Source: Teretinema zuelzerae (GTDB lineage Bacteria; Spirochaetota; Spirochaetia; Treponematales; Treponemataceae). From it: a stretch of DNA of 64,000 nt. Position numbers and translations under genes: made by a program. Position 1 is the stretch's first letter, and every line of letters starts with the position of its first letter. This document shows, in pieces, positions 61,469 through 64,000 of this stretch. The stretch lies in contig NZ_JAINWA010000001.1 of NCBI RefSeq assembly GCF_021021555.1, forward strand, positions 1,488,001 through 1,552,000, written 5' to 3'. The notes beneath the pieces are model-generated. The model saw nothing but the letters and a program-made list of their open reading frames with translations, was not told where the DNA came from and searched no databases.

Positions 61469-63226
61469 TTATTTAACCAATTTCAGTGAACTGGACCGCT
61501 TTTGTTCCATCATTTTGTTGATCACAACCTGTTGAATAAGCGTAAGCACGTTAGAGAAAATCCAGTACACAAGAAGTCCGGACGGCGCGTTGTAGAAGAT
61601 GAAAAAGAATATCAACGGCATGCCGTACATCATAAACTTCATCGAGCTGTTCTGCTGCGCTGATCCCGGAGTTTGAGTTACCTTGCCGAACAACAACTGA
61701 GAAATGACGTACACGATCGGAAGAATGCGCAAATCCTTCCATCCCACGAAGGGAACAGTGAAGGGGAGGGTCATCAAGCTGTCGCCCTGCGAAAGGTCTG
61801 GTATCCATCCGGGAATGAACATCGCGCCGCGGAATTCGAAATAATTATTGAATAATCCGTACATCGCGAAAATCAAAGGAAATTGAATGAGCATCGGCAA
61901 GCATCCCGAAAGGGGATTGTAGCCGGCAGTCTGATAGAACTTCGCCATCTCCTCATTCATTTTCTGAGGATTCGCCTTGTATTTAGTCTGAATTTCCTGA
62001 ATTTTAGGCTGAAGTTCCTGCATTTTATGCGTCGCTTCGGAGCTCTTCTTCGTCAACGGGAAAATCAGGGCCCTCATCAATATCGTCAAAAGGATGATAG
62101 AAACGCCCCAGTTCGGAATGATAAGATAGAACAACTCCATAATCCACTTAAGAATTACTTCGAGAGGGCCTAAAATTCCGCTGCTTTCGACTATCTGTTC
62201 AAGATGAAGATCCGCAAGACCCAAGGAATTGTTCACTGCGAGATTATACGGCGTAAGGTTTTTTTCAGTACGGGGTCCCAAGTAAAACAGCCAGTTATCA
62301 GTCGACTTGTTGGCAGTAATGGGAGCGCGAAGCAGTGAAATCTGTCCAACTGTCGCATCTGCAGATTCCGCCTGAGCAGAATACTGGTACGAAGAAACAG
62401 GCGTCGTACCGGGAATCGCGATCAACGCGAAATACTTTCCGGCTACTCCCGCCCATGAAACCGGATCGGTAAGAACTTTGCTTTTCTGTCCGGCGGATAC
62501 GTTTACCGTTTTCTTTTTTCCGTTTAATAAATGGTAAAACCTGCGGTATTCGTACTGATCCTGCTTCGCATTCCATTCTGGACCGATCTGCGGAGAGGTC
62601 TTCAAGGTATAGCCTGCGGGCAGGCCGGCAAAATTTGCGTCTCCGCTGACAGTGATCTTGACGTCCAGCAAATATTCTCCGGGAATAAGCGTGTACTGTT
62701 TTGCCAAGGTAAAAAGACTTTGAGAACCGTCTGAATTTTTTATGGCGAATGTTCTGTAAAATCCGATGCTTGCGTCATCGATTTTTTTAACATTGAAATA
62801 ATCCTGCAGGGGTCGGGAAGAATGATCGCCTAATGCAATGGAAAAGGCCCGGTTGGTTTGACTGATAGAATCCGCCATTTCAACCAAATCGTCTGAATCC
62901 TGATGATTCTTCAACTTGAAAGAAACGATATCTCCGCCCTGGTTCGAAAATTCTACCTTTACTAAATCGGTTTCTAACAGAAAACGTTCTTCCGAAACCG
63001 GACCTGCGCCGAGAGCAGTTTCTGTAAGAGTTTCTTCAGATTGAATAAAAGAAGGCTGCTCGGAAACAACTTCATTTACGGCGCTTACCGCGGAAGGTTG
63101 CTCTGCGTTTTGGATTTCAGTGGTTTGAATTGATTTTTCAGGCGGGAAAAAGGTCGCTTGAACAGTAAATCCCGCGACAATAACAATAGTGGAAAGGACA
63201 ATGGCAATGATCGTATTCTTGTCCAT
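61469..63226 (-). CDS. yidC: Membrane protein insertase YidC
   Basis: About 585 residues with the Gram-negative layout: an N-terminal membrane helix, a large periplasmic beta domain (about 60-340), and the five-helix core with WIMELFYLIIPNWGVSIILLT, the QELQPKIQEIQ-like loop, MNEEMAKFYQTAGYNPLSGCLPML and NNYFEFRGAMFIP. AGGAG sits 10 bases before the ATG at 63226. The ATG at 63235 is too near. Confidence 0.97.
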   Translation of the reverse strand: MDKNTIIAIVLSTIVIVAGFTVQATFFPPEKSIQTTEIQNAEQPSAVSAVNEVVSEQPSFIQSEETLTETALGAGPVSEERFLLETDLVKVEFSNQGGDIVSFKLKNHQDSDDLVEMADSISQTNRAFSIALGDHSSRPLQDYFNVKKIDDASIGFYRTFAIKNSDGSQSLFTLAKQYTLIPGEYLLDVKITVSGDANFAGLPAGYTLKTSPQIGPEWNAKQDQYEYRRFYHLLNGKKKTVNVSAGQKSKVLTDPVSWAGVAGKYFALIAIPGTTPVSSYQYSAQAESADATVGQISLLRAPITANKSTDNWLFYLGPRTEKNLTPYNLAVNNSLGLADLHLEQIVESSGILGPLEVILKWIMELFYLIIPNWGVSIILLTILMRALIFPLTKKSSEATHKMQELQPKIQEIQTKYKANPQKMNEEMAKFYQTAGYNPLSGCLPMLIQFPLIFAMYGLFNNYFEFRGAMFIPGWIPDLSQGDSLMTLPFTVPFVGWKDLRILPIVYVISQLLFGKVTQTPGSAQQNSSMKFMMYGMPLIFFFIFYNAPSGLLVYWIFSNVLTLIQQVVINKMMEQKRSSSLKLVK

Positions 63227-63240
63227 ACTCGTCATACTCC

Positions 63241-63462
63241 TTAGGGTACCGGGTCGTAACCGCCTTCATGGAAAGGATGACAGCGCAAGATACGTTTTAT
63301 AGCAAGAAATGAACCTTTAAACGGACCATATCGTGTTACGGATTCGTAGGCATACGCAGAACATGTCGGATAATATCTGCAGGTCGGGGGAAAGAGGGGT
63401 GATATCCATTTCTGATACAAACGAATTGCACCACAAATCAAGGATTGAAGCAACTTCTTCAT
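63241..63462 (-). CDS. yidD: Membrane protein insertion efficiency factor YidD
   Basis: Protein of 73 residues. The conserved [26 protein letters not shown] and [12 protein letters not shown] blocks are present. ATGA overlap with rnpA. Confidence 0.96.
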   Translation of the reverse strand: MKKLLQSLICGAIRLYQKWISPLFPPTCRYYPTCSAYAYESVTRYGPFKGSFLAIKRILRCHPFHEGGYDPVP

Positions 63463-63812
63463 GAACTTTTCAACCGCAACCCGGCTTTTGCAAACAAGGT
63501 TGTCAGCTGTTTCTCCCTGACGGAAAAGGAATCCTTTCCCGGATACACCAAAACGGTTAAATCATAACCGGTCATCAGATCGTGCTTAATAATGCGATAC
63601 GCTTCTTTACTCAATCTGCGCGAATGATTTCTCTCAACTGCCGTACCATAACCTCTCGGAAAGGTGAAAACAATTCTGTTTTGCTCCAATCCGTTTTCCA
63701 ATACAAACAGTTTCGCCCCGTCACAGCTATATTTTTTTCCCTTCCGGAAAACTGACTGGATAGTTGCGGAACGCTTAAGGCGTTCCGCTTTTGTAAAACC
63801 TGAGCTCTTCAC
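63459..63812 (-). CDS. rnpA: Ribonuclease P protein component
   Basis: Protein of 117 residues. Basic RNR motif region [16 protein letters not shown] (N-H-S-R-R in the usual place) and an N-terminal sequence [23 protein letters not shown] start at 63812, 12 bases after the rpmH stop. Assists RNase P RNA in tRNA 5' maturation. Confidence 0.93.
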   Translation of the reverse strand: MKSSGFTKAERLKRSATIQSVFRKGKKYSCDGAKLFVLENGLEQNRIVFTFPRGYGTAVERNHSRRLSKEAYRIIKHDLMTGYDLTVLVYPGKDSFSVREKQLTTLFAKAGLRLKSS

Positions 63813-63824
63813 AGCTCAATTTGA

Positions 63825-63980
63825 TTAATACGGTTTCTTTTCGTCAGAAACTGATAGCTTATAGCGCCCTTTCGATCTGCGGCGCTTTAAAACCATTCTT
63901 CCGCCGCGTGTTGCCATGCGTGCGCGGAAACCGAATTTTCGGGTTCGTTTGGTTTTACTGGGCTGGTATGTCCGTTTCAT
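63825..63980 (-). CDS. rpmH: 50S ribosomal protein L34
   Basis: Protein of 51 residues translated directly from the minus strand. Starts [19 protein letters not shown], followed by [20 protein letters not shown], the L34 hallmark, with a slightly extended tail [15 protein letters not shown] lies just before the ATG at 63980. First gene of rpmH-rnpA-yidD-yidC-jag. Confidence 0.97.
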   Translation of the reverse strand: MKRTYQPSKTKRTRKFGFRARMATRGGRMVLKRRRSKGRYKLSVSDEKKPY

Positions 63981-64000
63981 GGATTATAGACTCCTTTATT

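Noticed and set aside
1-64000. tRNA, rRNA, CRISPR, insertion sequences, prophage and toxin-antitoxin genes
   Set aside because: Intergenic gaps are short and none shows cloverleaf, spaced repeats, transposase motifs or paired small toxic genes. A covariance-model scan would be the decisive check.

Overview
The window reads as a chromosomal segment of a strictly anaerobic, fermentative spirochete of the Treponema lineage. The evidence is a combination of gene content: archaeal-type PheS/PheT (typical of spirochetes), a cyclophilin-FKBP fusion of the kind described in Treponema denticola, lipoproteins with relaxed lipoboxes, a membrane chemoreceptor, several c-di-GMP proteins, pyruvate:ferredoxin oxidoreductase (nifJ), hybrid-cluster protein and two [FeFe]-hydrogenase-type proteins. 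Base composition looks close to even G+C, drifting more AT-rich from about 51 to 63 kb. The species cannot be named from the sequence alone. I see no rRNA, tRNA, CRISPR array, transposase or prophage, and no stretch over 300 bp without a gene.

Layout. 1-5.6 kb: the 5' part of a methyl-accepting chemotaxis gene, then a metal operon feoA-feoB-DUF1007-nicO with a divergent DtxR/MntR-type regulator. 5.6-10.8 kb: three consecutive hairpins and a five-gene hfs-type hydrogenase operon (two small 2Fe-2S proteins, a PAS-linked sensory hydrogenase, a SpoIIE-type phosphatase, a catalytic-type hydrogenase). 10.8-14.6 kb: a methyltransferase and a cell-shape group (M23 peptidase, bactofilin, YaaR, PSP1/YaaT). 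14.7-22.3 kb: a rightward run with tatD, dus, a large unknown gene, a GGDEF cyclase, a GH13 glucosidase, a rhomboid protease and an exported unknown. 22.3-32.1 kb: a histidine-kinase-like protein without its phospho-acceptor histidine, pheST, a PilZ-like protein, an esterase, Crp/Fnr and Xre regulators, PspC, an LPP20-like lipoprotein and a lone ABC ATPase. 32.2-35.8 kb: nifJ. 35.9-42.7 kb: an outer-membrane-like protein with a very large lipoprotein, and a CHASE4-PAS-GGDEF-EAL protein. 42.8-51.2 kb: a tiny Cys protein behind a strong promoter/operator, hcp with an FNR/HcpR-type palindrome, a second methyltransferase, a DTW protein, DUF4139, a hydrolase and an AGCS symporter. 51.3-57.3 kb: MoxR-DUF58-transglutaminase, the last fused to a TPR domain. 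57.3-64 kb: leftward rpmH-rnpA-yidD-yidC-jag followed by an exported unknown, glpK and the dual immunophilin.

How it fits together. PFOR makes reduced ferredoxin from pyruvate, and the hfs-type hydrogenases are an obvious sink and sensor for those electrons. The feo operon supplies iron for these Fe-S enzymes. Hcp and the Crp/Fnr regulator suggest a nitrosative-stress response. Two genes (yaaR and pheT) are broken by one missing base in a six-base C/G run, and both are restored by a seventh base. This looks like sequencing error rather than biology. The most unusual items are the His-less kinase-like protein, the transglutaminase-TPR fusion, the small Cys protein with its operator, the lipoprotein/barrel pair and the DnaA-box-like cluster. 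I do not see an unmistakable new multi-gene system.
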